A stretch of DNA of 64,000 bases from Haliotis asinina. Its lineage: Eukaryota; Mollusca; Gastropoda; Lepetellida; Haliotidae. A program made the translations under genes and the position numbers. Positions 12,601-23,251 of the stretch are shown one piece after another. The stretch spans positions 25,646,501-25,710,500 of the forward strand of contig NC_090295.1 in NCBI RefSeq assembly GCF_037392515.1, given 5' to 3'. Under the pieces are notes generated by a model, which did no database searches, was not told the DNA's origin, and worked only from the letters and a program-made list of their open reading frames with translations. Positions within the stretch are counted from its first letter, which is position 1, and every line of letters begins with the position of its first letter.

Positions 12601-13068
12601 TGAAATACATGAATAAATCAAGTTTGGAAATGTAAACCATCCTTGACATCCACCACGATCTTCGTCTGCATGAGATAGGTAGCATGTATGATATCACTCT
12701 TAGGATAAATCAGTCCCGGTGTGTACTTGGGTGTAGACATAGTGAATGTATATTGTCATGTATATAATATGTAACATGTACATCATTCTGTCGGGAATCA
12801 CTTGTGGTGAACCATGCAACAGCTTCACGCGATCCATAGCTTGTCAGCGGATGAACCAACATCAGGAGCAATAACAAGCTGTTCATCGCTGGAAATCATA
12901 GCGAACTGTCTGACGCTTAATACAGCGTGGGAAACGAAGATGACTACCTGACAAAAGTTGTGAACAATGGAATGCTGCTCGTGGCTTACGTCCCGATGCA
13001 AAGACACAGCGTGATCATTTCCAAGATCCCCCAAAAAGGAAACTCCACTCGATACGTGGTAACAGTCT

Positions 13069-13975
13069 CTAAGACGAATGATATTGCTTTGTGGTGATGC
13101 CATCGCTGGTGATCCATCGTTTCTTGTCTAGGGGGGACAGCGAGGTCTTGTTGATCATCAATCTGTGTATCTTGTGTCTGTCGCTTATCAACAGGTTCAT
13201 TTGCTGTTTGAATGTTTTGGTCTTGGACAGGGTTTCTTTAATTTTTGTTCTATTTATTTTTTCACCACATGCCTTTTCACACCTTTCGTCAGCTCTCTTG
13301 ATGGAAAGCATCTTGGGTCTCGAGACGATGTACTTGGTGATCTGGGTGCCGGCGCGTTTGTCCTTCATTTTGTCAAGGGCCTTTCTGTTGACTTGGCTGT
13401 GTAAGATGTCTGGAAGGTAATCGCTGGTGTTGTACCAGTGGCTCTGTTTCACTATGTCCTTTAACACATCTTCAGTCAACAGATTCAACAGCGAGTCGGT
13501 TGTAGTAGAAATCATACATGAGATGTTTGGACAAGTCGAGGATGCTCATTCCCAGGTAAATGGGTTGGTTGAGCTTGATGTGGATTTTTTCATGTGCAGA
13601 GCCACCAAATCTTCGAAGATCTTGCTTCGGTTGAAGTCTGGGCTGGCGATCCATTTCTGGAGTTTCTCTTCCTGGTGCAAAAACGCATGAGTTTGACAGT
13701 GAGGGGTAGTCAGGTCTTGTCGATTCATGTACTCGTATGGGTACACACCCTTTCTGAAGAGCAGAGAGTTGGTGTATCTCTCGGTAATGGCAAAGGTGTT
13801 GTTGGCAGACTAAACTATCAAGCAACGCCAAGAGAAATTGAGCACTGTGATGAATCTCAGATTTGATGAAACCTTTTCGATTGGATATCATGTGGATGCC
13901 GCAATAGTTGGTGGCGCATTTCCTGCTGGAGGTTTTGGAGAAGCACGTACTGATACTGAAATGGTGTACGATCAT
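13069..13975 (-). pseudogene. Polinton DNA polymerase B trace, C-terminal part
   Basis: Recognisable blocks are IYLGMSILDLSKHLMYDFYY and, near the end, KTSLSPLDKKRWI, both characteristic of the protein-primed family B polymerase of Polintons. This enzyme replicates the element in living copies. Fossil with several breaks; plus-strand frames here are shadows. Confidence 0.7.
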
Positions 13976-14396
13976 CAGATATATTTTATACTCATAAATG
14001 TTTCAGTCTAATTGCTTGGCGATGAATATGGTTGAGGCTAAACCAAGTGCAACAAAAATCATTTCCCGATCTTGCTGTCCCTTGGAAGGGGTGTAATATT
14101 GAGAGAGGATGGGTCGAGTCGTTTGCTGTTTACCAAGTAGTATTGTTGCATAGCAGGGTTGACATCTTTGATCGTTCGAACAGCATGATTTTCGTACTGG
14201 AGTTGGGTGTTGATGAAATCGATTCTTTCCATGTGTTTATTTGGTTAGACAGCTTCCTGAAGTTGCATCCTGGCCAAATTGTGACGTTTCCGTTCTGCTT
14301 CAGCGGCAATCAATCATAACTGGTAAAAGAGGTAACTACTCCTGGAAAAAGCCAAGGCGTTGATGATAGCCCCTTTGAACATTAACGCAATTGTGA

Positions 14397-14612
14397 TCAT
14401 GTTTTATGTGTATGTATTATTTTTTTTTCCGATATATTTTCTGGAATGATGTCATCACTTTGGTGGCCATCACCAGTCCCACACTGAACACGATCATGCC
14501 CATGTCTTGCAGATTGAAATTGAGCTTGGGCACTGGTTGTTTGGTGATCATTTTGCTCAATCGAGCATAGCCTATGGCCAGTGATGAGCGTTGTTGAAGG
14601 ACATTTTTCCAT
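14397..14612 (-). pseudogene. Polinton small membrane protein trace (copy 2)
   Basis: The minus strand shows NFNLQDMGMIVFSVGLVMAT, a hydrophobic helix related to the trace at 11104-11230. This duplication is one reason to infer two Polinton copies. Confidence 0.45.
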
Positions 14613-14696
14613 CGGGGTTAGACATGGTGTATATGTATATATAAATTATCTTTTAAATTATAACATAGTATGAAGATGTACTTCTAATTGAGCTGC

Positions 14697-14766
14697 TGCC
14701 AGTGTTGCTGGTGCTGGTGCTGGTGCTGGTGCTGGTGCTGGTGCTGGTGCTGGTGCTGGTGCTGGT
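14697..14766 (+). repeat. (GGTGCT)n microsatellite
   Basis: About eleven uninterrupted hexamer copies. Confidence 0.95.
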
Positions 14767-15349
14767 GGTTTGAATTTGTAAAGCAGTGCAGTGATGACGG
14801 TGATGCTACGGGCTACAAGCCCCATTCGCGGTTGTTTTTCTTCTGTTATCTGGACAGCCAGCCTTTGTGACTGGCGTCTTCTTTTGGGGGTTGTTAATTG
14901 GGGTGATGGTCTTTTACAGTTTTGGTTCCTCCTCCTCCCTTGATGGTTGTTTTGGGGCAGGTTCCTCTGTCATGTTCTATACTAGGGTTTATATTTTTTC
15001 TTTAATGATTTTTTCACCATGATTGTGGCTGCAGTCAGTGAAGTCAGCAGCATTTGATATCAATGAAACTCGTCGCAGCTGAAGGTGTTCAAAGTGTGGT
15101 CGATGTACAAATCTTTCTCGAGGTCTTCCCATATGTACAAGCAACGTTATTGTGGAATCAGGAGGAAATACGACGTTATGCCAATGTGGATTTGTGCTAT
15201 GGTCGATCTTATGTTTTTTGTCATTTCTGGCTTCATATCGCCCATGTATTGTTTGGCTTTGCCTCTGACCGCTAGTGCCACCAGTCTGTGCTGCTTGGTG
15301 TCGTTTTTTCTCTCCATCATTTGCTTGAGCAGCTTGTTGCACTCCCATC

Positions 15350-15600
15350 TTACAGCAAACTATTTTTAAATCTAATAAAATAATATCCTGTACAATTGAA
15401 GCACAGCGAGTGGAAAGTCAAGAGACATGCCATGAAAATTTCGAACATGGGAGCTATACTATGTTTTATTGTTTGCTTGATTTTGCTTGAATGGTGCTTA
15501 TGCAAATATGCTGCGATGACGCAATGTGGATCCTGGGGGAGTTCGATGTCCATAGGTAGCTTGCGTGAATCATCCATTTTGCATATTAAGCTGCGCATCC
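15350..15600 (-). pseudogene. Polinton packaging ATPase trace, N-terminal part (copy 2)
   Basis: The start resembles the ATPase trace at 11764-11985, with MDIELPQDPHC matching the IELPLEPHC block there. Fossil. Confidence 0.4.
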
Positions 15601-15639
15601 CTGATCACATACAAATACAAATTTAATTTACTGGTGGTT

Positions 15640-16190
15640 TGTGCCTTCTTGCTGATTTGAATGGTGATCCTATTGCTGCTGTTGTCGATGTGTCACATGC
15701 TGACGTGCAGCCCCTTGTCGTCCATGGATCGCATGTCCCGCCAAAGCACGTAGCTGGTCATTGGGTACTCCCTGAGTGCCACATAGGCATGCCCTCGATG
15801 GTCACCTTGACGTTGGTGATCTTGGGGATCCAATACTTTTCGTTGACCCTTTGAAATAGCTGAAATTTCGATGCATCAAAATGCCCGTCACTGATTGCAT
15901 GAGGAAATTCAGACTGATGTTCCACAGCATGTCGCTCTTGTTTGCGATGATCTTTTGGTGACGCAGCACGCGATTGTACAGGATCGCTAATGTGACTAAT
16001 GTGGCTACAAATCTGTCAAGCCAATTACGGATTCATCGCTTTGTCAAACTCCAATGAAATATTGTTGATGGTGTAGCGACCCTCCTTGCCACTCTCCATC
16101 ACGATCGCGAGGTTTGTTAAAACAACATGTAACTCTCCAGACACTTGGGTGGGCAAATCCCCTGGTACTTCATGTTTTGGCATTCGCTCA
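15640..16190 (-). pseudogene. Polinton major capsid protein trace
   Basis: The minus strand contains YWIPKITNVKVTIEGMP (about 15785-15835), close to a conserved block of the double-jelly-roll Polinton capsid protein. Flanking parts are decayed. Fossil. Confidence 0.45.
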
Positions 16191-16279
16191 CCGTTCTCCA
16201 CAGGTCCATATAAACGAAGAACATGTCGCTGTCCATTTCTGACTCAAACAGACTGTATATATACTGCAAGATGGGATAT

Positions 16280-16690
16280 TTAGCTGGCCATGGACGAGGT
16301 GGCTCAAATGTTCGAAACTGTGGATGGACTTCATTTGCGTCAGATTAGTGACATCAAACAAAATTTGGAAGGAGAACGCAATGTGTGAATCAGCTTGCAT
16401 AAAAAGTACCATTGAGCCATCAGTGCCATCAGTGGGATAGATGCCACACTCGTGACTGCTAGCATGTGACTCGGGGTTGCCGGCATTGGCTTGTTATCCA
16501 CCATCCTGGCCGTTCCCATCGTCCTTGCATTAGAAATAGCTGCTGGGGTGCCGGGACTGGTGGGAATCATGCTTAAATTCACCTCACGTCAGTTGCCGCG
16601 AAAAGCCTTAAAACACGATCAGATCTGAGTGCTGGCCAAAGACAAGCTGAACACCATTGACAATCACGTTTCCAAAGCACTCATGGACTG
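16280..16690 (+). pseudogene. Polinton-associated hydrophobic protein trace
   Basis: A polar helix start (MDEVAQMFETVDGLHLRQIS) is followed by a Gly/Ala-rich membrane stretch and a basic part ending DNHVSKALMD. This arrangement is common in an uncharacterised protein of Polintons in molluscs and cnidarians. Fossil, on the plus strand, opposite to the traces before it. Confidence 0.45.
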
Positions 16691-17029
16691 ATTTTAGCTG
16701 ACTCGAACATCTCCCAGAAATGCATATCTGGACTGTTCCTGAGTATGCTGTAAAACTAAACTCACTCAGTCACTCCTAGGATGATTACGAGCATGCCCTC
16801 AACATATGGGACAAACTAAATTTCCAACTTTTAGGTGATTAGCACAATGTCTACTTGACGTCTTCAAATGTTTAGAAAGATGTGTTTGAAACATCATTAG
16901 TTTGGCCCTTCTTGGTACTACACCAGTTGCGGTGTGTCTTGATTATGGTATGCAGCTGTTCATGTAAAAGGGAATGCACAGTGGGATTTCCATGGTCTCC
17001 AAACGGTAGGCAAGGGCCAACAACAAATA

Positions 17030-17220
17030 AGTGGGAAAACTGTGACTTGTCCAAACATCTCAAGTATGACGTCTACTACAAGGAACTGAAACAACGGTAG
17101 GGTGACACGTGTGAAGTGCTGTAAACGGACATGGCTGACTGAAATCTGTACGGAAGACGTGTACAAGGATTTTGCTGATAATAGCAGTAAGACACCCACG
17201 CCTACCTGAATGACCATCCT
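17030..17220 (+). pseudogene. Polinton DNA polymerase B trace, second copy
   Basis: DLSKHLKYDVYYKELKQR (17047-17097) and the nearby TEDVYKDFADN match blocks of the minus-strand polymerase trace at 13.1-14.0 kb. The orientation is opposite, so this belongs to another copy or an inverted part. Fossil. Confidence 0.55.
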
Positions 17221-17399
17221 TTAACCAGAAAATCCAGCAAAAAGCACTTGGCATGCGTGGGCACACCTTTGGAATACACTGGGTTAAGACCTAGTATATT
17301 AAATTAACGATGATGATGGATTGCCATCGACAGTGTCACGACTTATGTGTATGCACATATTAAATTGAAAAACCTGTATACATAACTCATGGCAACATC

Positions 17400-18100
17400 T
17401 ATTACAGCCTATGTGGACAGTAGAAAGCAGCGACCACCATTCCAAACCTCACCAAAGCTGCTCGAGTCTCTGAAGAGAAAGCTGAAGCTTGGTTTAAAAA
17501 ACAAGCTCTCTGGCAAGTGTACCTTCCTGAGAAGAAAATTCAACATCCAGCAAGCTTTCAAATCGATCGTTGTTGTGAGTCCATAAGAGCCATGTTGCAG
17601 CTGCTGGCCAAGCACCAAATTCAAGTGAGATATGGCACAGCCAGAGCACACGGAAGCCGAGTCATCGCCGAGAAATTGAATCGCAATGGCTGAACACTTT
17701 TTTTCGCACCAGTATATGCAGGATTTAACACTTCCCCAAAACAGAAATACAGAATGGGTTGCATGTTTGCTGTGAGTGGTGGCTATCATCAACAATGAAG
17801 TCACCAGACTCGTGGGCAAGGGACCCATTGAAGCCATCTGAATGAAATCCTTTGTTGCTGAACCCTCTACAGGAGCACATCGATCAGGAAAAATAACATT
17901 ATTGGAATGGTTCAGTGTACTTATACCAGCCGGGTGAATACGAGGAAGAGAGCAGAAACGTGCCACCTATCTGATATTGCCCATGGAAACATACCACGTT
18001 GACCAAGTAAACATCGAAGATGATGAACTGAACTTGTGGTCCTTGAAAGATGGGCTTCGTCAGAGAGGAATTACCGATTGTCCCTCATGACACGGTATTA
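17400..18100 (+). pseudogene. Polinton integrase traces
   Basis: AWFKKQALWQVYLP (about 17475-17515) matches the N-terminal zinc-binding region of the integrase trace at 27.5-27.9 kb. YHVDQVNIEDDELNLWSLKDG (17995-18055) matches the C-terminal part of the same protein. In living elements this retroviral-type integrase joins the DNA ends to the host. Fossil, with only parts recognisable. Confidence 0.55.
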
Positions 18101-18127
18101 CCCCATTATTAAAGATCAGAACCCATT

Positions 18128-18330
18128 TTGCTCATCATCATGTGGAGACTGTTCGAGAAAGAGTTGTTCAGACACATCAGGGTTGACATTGATGGACTTA
18201 ACATTTACTCAGCCCTACATTGTTGGATTTGTAGAGGGAAATTCATGACCCTGTATGATAGTTTAGTTCTGTGTGGTACAGAACGGTTACTATATCTCAT
18301 AAAGACTTTAGTTGATTATATTCTTTAGAC
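18128..18330 (+). pseudogene. Small Polinton-associated protein trace
   Basis: The frame contains HIRVDIDGLNIYSALHCWIC and GTERLLYLIKT, resembling a short uncharacterised protein seen beside Polinton integrases. Function unknown. Fossil. Confidence 0.35.
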
Positions 18331-18432
18331 CAGAGAACGCAAGGTCCTGTACTCAACCTACTCCTTAGCCTACTTCAATGAGTTTATGGCAGAACCCAGT
18401 CATGACATGGCCATTCAATATTATGGCTATTT

Positions 18433-18500
18433 TTTAAAAAACAAACAAACAAACAAACAAAAAACCCCTAAAACACCCACAAAAACACCCACAAAAACAA
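18433..18500 (+). repeat. (CAAA)n / A-rich simple repeat
   Basis: AAAC tetramers followed by ACACCCAC-type repeats at the downstream edge of the Polinton composite. Confidence 0.85.
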
Positions 18501-18579
18501 ACTGCAGCATACCATAGAGATGGCTGTACTTGTACCCCAGTGGGACACAAATTGTCTTTCTGACATCATTTTGCGCCTT

Positions 18580-18665
18580 TTTACACACCTGTAGGTCTCG
18601 AATTAACCCTGTGACATACCGTAGAAGGGGCTGTACTCGTACCCATACCATAAATACTACTCCTG
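18580..18665 (-). repeat. Inverted repeat, right member
   Basis: GGGGCTGTACTCGTACCC then TACCATAAATACTAC is the inverted partner of 10785-10880. Confidence 0.6.
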
Positions 18666-18851
18666 ACGTATACATTTTAGGGTAAATTTGTGTTTTAGTG
18701 ACTTTATAATAATCAGCGTAAAGGAGAAAGGAAAACATACACATAGTTACACCTGAGCTAAACATTTGACACCTATTTGCACTTAAGATAAACATTTGAC
18801 ACCTATTTGCACTTAAGACAAACAAGACAAACATTTAACATCTATAAGAGG

Positions 18852-19022
18852 AGGAGCGGTATGGTAGCCTTACGATTAAAGTGTTGTTTTGACAAGCCAA
18901 AGACCAGGGTTCGAATCCCCACATAGGTATATTGTGTGAAGCCCATTTCTGGTGTTTGCCACCGTAATGTTGCTGGAATATTGCTAAAAGCAGCGTAAAA
19001 CCAAAACTCAGGTCAGTCAGTC
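18852..19022 (+). repeat. tRNA-derived SINE (family B)
   Basis: The head carries a pol III B-box (GGGTTCGAATCCCC) after a tRNA-like GGTAGCCTTACGATTAAAG. The body has GCTGGAATATTGCT and the tail GCGTAAAACCAAAACTCA. It is not a tRNA gene because no full cloverleaf or acceptor stem is seen. Confidence 0.8.
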
Positions 19023-19934
19023 GATTAGAGGCATTTCACAGTTGCAGTATTAAGCAAGGGTACAAAATGTGGATTAACAAGTTCTATATTTACAACGAAG
19101 AGCAACATTCTTACACTATCACTTGCTTGATAATGGTATTAAACTATAATCAGGTCATCCACAGAACGTATCCTTACTTACTTCCATTCAAGGTAAAAAT
19201 TTGTTCATAGCTGTTCCTCTTAGCAGCTGTTACCACATTAAGTATCTAACAAATGGATTCATTAATCATAGTTCTGCTCTATTTGTCCGACCCACCTGTC
19301 TTGTCTGTGAATGGTCGACCGAACAATAGTTAGTATCCACAACTGAGATCAACGATCACTTTGTCAAAAAATATGTGAACAGCGGCGGGAAATTACACTA
19401 ATTAAAGACAACCACAAAATTTTGTTTTGACGTGAAACTGCAATATACTACAGCAACAGATCTGTACATACAGTATGTACCAGGAAGATTATACTTGTAG
19501 GCCATGGGACAAGCCTTCCCTGAAAGATGGGCCACCAGCCTAAGTAACAGCTTTGTTGTGCGTTTAACGATGCTGGAAACTACTGGGAGCTTTGCTTATG
19601 TGAGATTAAGCTGAGTAGGACGATAGATGATGAGTTTACATTTAGAGAGGATTACACACGCTTTTACAAACCTCCAATTAAATACAGATGCAATAATGAT
19701 ACACACATTCTTGTGCGAACAAACCATCTTATTTTGTACTAGTTTGGCAATGACGTGTGCAGTCTATATTATATATTATATGTTTCTGATATGATTACAT
19801 TTTCTTACCGTCTCATTGAACGGTTGTGTTGTCTTCACCAGGATGGGGCCTTCCGTATACGTTTTGACCAACTACATGTTCCCCTCTGTATTGTGAAAAC
19901 AGTCTACACACATATAGAATTGTGGCATATTTAC
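19023..19934. other. No gene recognised
   Basis: Unique-looking sequence, probably part of GPCR intron 1. No frame, repeat or RNA was recognised. Confidence 0.4.
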
Positions 19935-20109
19935 CTTCCATAAACAATGTGTTTGACTCCAATGTCTCAACCTGGGGTATCATCATGGACGTCTCTGATG
20001 GAAGACCTTTGTCTGAACTCTCTGTTCCACCTTCAGTCAGGATTTTCCAACGAACCTCTGAGAACAGTAGGAGGTACACAAGAAGAAAGACGCATTTACT
20101 CTTCGCCAT
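19935..20109 (-). CDS. Putative first coding exon (signal peptide) of the GPCR gene
   Basis: ATG at 20109 opens MAKSKCVFLLVYLLLFSEV, a clear signal peptide, followed by a polar stretch. The frame meets a consensus donor after 58 codons plus one base (G|GTAAAT at 19935/19934). The GPCR exon at 10250 needs exactly one base from the previous exon, so the phases fit. The joint coding length is 175 + 1241 = 1416 bases, that is 471 residues plus stop. The 9.7-kb intron would contain the Polinton composite. Phase agreement happens by chance one time in three, and another partner exon is possible. Confidence 0.4.
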
Positions 20110-20967
20110 GGTGGATTTGTTGCAAATGATTGCAGAGTTGAGAAACTCTTTAGTGAACGAAACCCTTTTTTCTCGAATGACACGCGCCGTGGTAGAATTT
20201 GTCCAATGACAAAGAAGCAAACAAATGAATTTCTTAACGAGCGTTCGAAGATGTATCTCCGGGAAAAAACATTTCCCCGAGCACATGGATGCGTGACAAG
20301 GCAAAATCAATGTTCTCACCATGTAATATGTTTGATGGAACTATACTGGCTACACAGTATGCACAATTATAGGGTCATATTGAAAAAAAACCCCGTTAAC
20401 CTTTCAAACACATTTAAACTTCAAGGCAGCATAATTTGTATTGCACTTGTAACACCTAATACGCATATTTCAATAGATGGAAATTGACTCGGCAAGATAA
20501 AATGTCTTTCGTAATAAAGTATTCATGGTATGGTGTGAAAAATGGATAGTTTACAGGACTTCTAATTGAAGTCGTCTCAGTTCCATCCCAAATACAATAG
20601 CACGTGACTGTGAACTCTACACGCAGGACATTCGAACAAGGAAGCAATTATGAATCATGATTGATGGACATATGGCATTGGAGCATCGATCTCTTGAAGT
20701 GAAATGTGATTTCCGACAACGCATGCATCAGCCATGCTGGTAACTTCCGGCTTGTAGTTGGTACCCGTTCTTTTAAATGGAGTGAATATGCTCTACTGTC
20801 ACAATCAACGCATTTCAGTTGCAATGACGACTATTGCATATTGAGCTGCTAACACGATGTCTGACCCATACGCAAGGGGGTGTAAGAAGAGAGCTGCGTG
20901 GGTACTAGTCTCCAGTCTACGAATGTGAGTGTTTGTGGTTATTGTATATATATACTGTGACATCCTT
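20110..20967. other. No gene recognised (upstream of signal-peptide exon)
   Basis: Possible 5' flank of the minus-strand exon at 19935-20109. No core promoter element stands out. Confidence 0.4.
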
Positions 20968-21505
20968 ATGGTCATAGGCCTTATATTGAGATCTGACACG
21001 TGTTAGACACAGGCTGTGTGTTGAGATCTGACACTTGTTGGCCACAGGCTGTGTGTTGAGATCTGGCATTGTTGGTCTCAGGCCGTATGCTGAGATCTGA
21101 CACATGTTGGTCTCGGGCTGTGTGTTGAGAGCTGACATTGTTGGTCAGAGGCCGTATGCTGAGATCTGACACTTGTTGGTCACGTTCTGTGTGTTGAGAT
21201 CTGACACTTGTTGGCCTAAGGCTGTATGTTGAGATCCGACACTTGGTAGACAGAGGCTGTATGCTGAGATGCGACGCTTGATGGTTACGGGTTGTGTGTT
21301 GAGATTTGACACTTGCTGGCCTCAGGCTGTATATTGAGATATGACATTGTTGGTCAGAGGCCGTATGCTGAGATCTGGCACTTGTTGGCCTCAGGCTTTA
21401 TGTTGAGATCTGACACTTGTTGGTCACGGACTATATTTTGAGATCCGACACTTGTTGGACAAAGGATGTATGCTGATATCTGACACACGTTGGACAAAGC
21501 TGCAT
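20968..21505 (+). repeat. 35-37-bp minisatellite, about 14 copies
   Basis: Imperfect units of the form GTGTGTTGAGATCTGACAC plus TTGTTGGCC. It lies between the GH79-A polyadenylation site and the GPCR signal-peptide exon. Short frames across it are repeat artefacts. Confidence 0.9.
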
Positions 21506-21732
21506 GTTGAAGTATATGCATTACGTGTGAGTGATCCTGATTTTCGATCGTCAACCTTACCTTTGGGTGACACATTACCTTTGACTGTGTAAAGAGAAAA
21601 CATAGGGTTGTGCAGCTTCGTGCCACAAATGTTGTTTGTTTCCAACTAGTCTGTTAAACACTGAATATTTTCAAATCTATATCGTAGGTAAAGAATTCGA
21701 TAACAACGAGCATTTGTGCCTTGTTACTTTAA

Positions 21733-21738
21733 TTTATT
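21733..21738 (-). promoter_or_regulatory. Polyadenylation signal of GH79-A
   Basis: AATAAA on the minus strand about 30 bases after the stop codon at 21769-21771. Confidence 0.55.
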
Positions 21739-21768
21739 AAACATTCCCAAGCATGCAATAAATATGTC

Positions 21769-23204
21769 TCACACACACAGTTTAACATTAGCGTCGGGAA
21801 TGACAACAAACCCTAATGATAATGAAGGTATTGTGAAGTAGGACGTCAGTTTCAAGGGGGTGAAGGCCGGGAAGGTGTTGTTGATCAGATGAAGCGGATT
21901 GCCATTCAGTTCCACAATTCTGAAAAGTGGAGTGAGTGAGTGAGTTTAGTTTTACGCCGCACCCAGCAATAGTACAGCTATATGGCAGCGGTCTGTAAAA
22001 TAATCGAGTCTGGACCAGACAATCCAGTGGTCACCAACATGAGCATCGATCTGCGCAATTGGGAACCGATGACATGTGTCAACCAAGTCAGCGAGCCTGA
22101 CCACCCGATCCCGTTAGTCGCCTCTTATGACAAGCTGAGTCGCCTTTTATGGCAAGCATGGGTTGTTGAAGGCCTATTCTACCCCGGGACCTTCAAAAGC
22201 GGAAGGGAAACACAAACACTTCACAACTTTGTAACGTTAGAACTTAGATTGGGTAAATTTGCGTATGTCCCACTGGTAAATGCCTATCCATGAGTTGGAA
22301 TAAACCAGGTGGGGTTTGCAAAAGGTAACAATGGATCAGGTGATCATGTTCCTGGCCCGACGTCCTGGGAAGTGTTCATAATATCAGCCACTGAATTGTT
22401 TGCTAAGAGCAAACCCTCGTCATATTGCTGGACTATTGCAGACAGAGGAACCACACAACACAGTCTATTTACATCTTTCCTCAAAATTAGTGAATTCTTT
22501 AAACAAACGGTTTCATAAAAAATACTTGTATATCGTTAATGAAATGAATATCTGAAGGATATGCTTGTGCGTGTTCACACGGCGACCTTACGTTGACGTG
22601 ATGTTGTTTCCCTGAGGTGTTAACCAGAACACATCCAGGTGTCTGTCCCCGAACTGGGGCAGACTGAAGGTGATGTTGTTCTTGTTGATGTTGACGGCGT
22701 ACAGGACGATGCTGCCCGTGCCGTAGTCTCTACACAAACAGTGTAACATCATCACAGAACAATGTAATAAGCAATATATTTAAAAGGTAAGATATCTCGA
22801 ACTTCAAGCGGGTATACACTTTGATGATTTGGGACAGAGGAATAAATTGTTTGCTCTTACACCTGGTCAGCAAGGGACATTATTCTTTGAATCCACAATG
22901 CCCTTTAGAAAGTGGTGAAATGTGTAGGACTTGTTACATTTGGAATTACTCTTCTTCAGTAAAGTTGAGATTACAGATCTTTGGTTTGGTTAAGAGCCAT
23001 TCGAGATTCGAACACACACTCTCACAGTCAGTCACCTAATCACCAGCTCACAAACTCAGCCATCTAACCCACTCATTCACCGCGGTTGACAAAAGTCGGG
23101 CAACTGGTAGTCTAGACTACGGGCTCTATGTACCCGTCTGACAAGTGTAAATTTACTAGCCGACATATGCCAATACATAATGCCATCGATTCAAATGTAA
23201 CACG

Positions 23205-23251
<47 letters not shown>

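Larger units (their letters stand above)
11104..18430. mobile_element. Composite Polinton/Maverick fossil
   Basis: Protein traces of Polinton type fill this stretch: packaging ATPase, a small membrane protein, capsid-type proteins, protein-primed DNA polymerase B and a retroviral-type integrase. The ATPase and membrane-protein traces occur twice on the minus strand, and polymerase occurs on both strands, so at least two copies are nested or rearranged. All parts are heavily decayed, with well over ten breaks in total, which suggests old insertions. No long terminal inverted repeats were recognised; a short inverted repeat pair flanks the block at 10.8 and 18.6 kb. Confidence 0.75.

Noticed and set aside
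13091-13420. Plus-strand frames of about 100 codons
   Set aside because: Shadows antisense to the Polinton polymerase trace.
18852-19022. tRNA gene
   Set aside because: It has A- and B-box-like parts but no acceptor stem or full cloverleaf, and the body and tail are those of a SINE.
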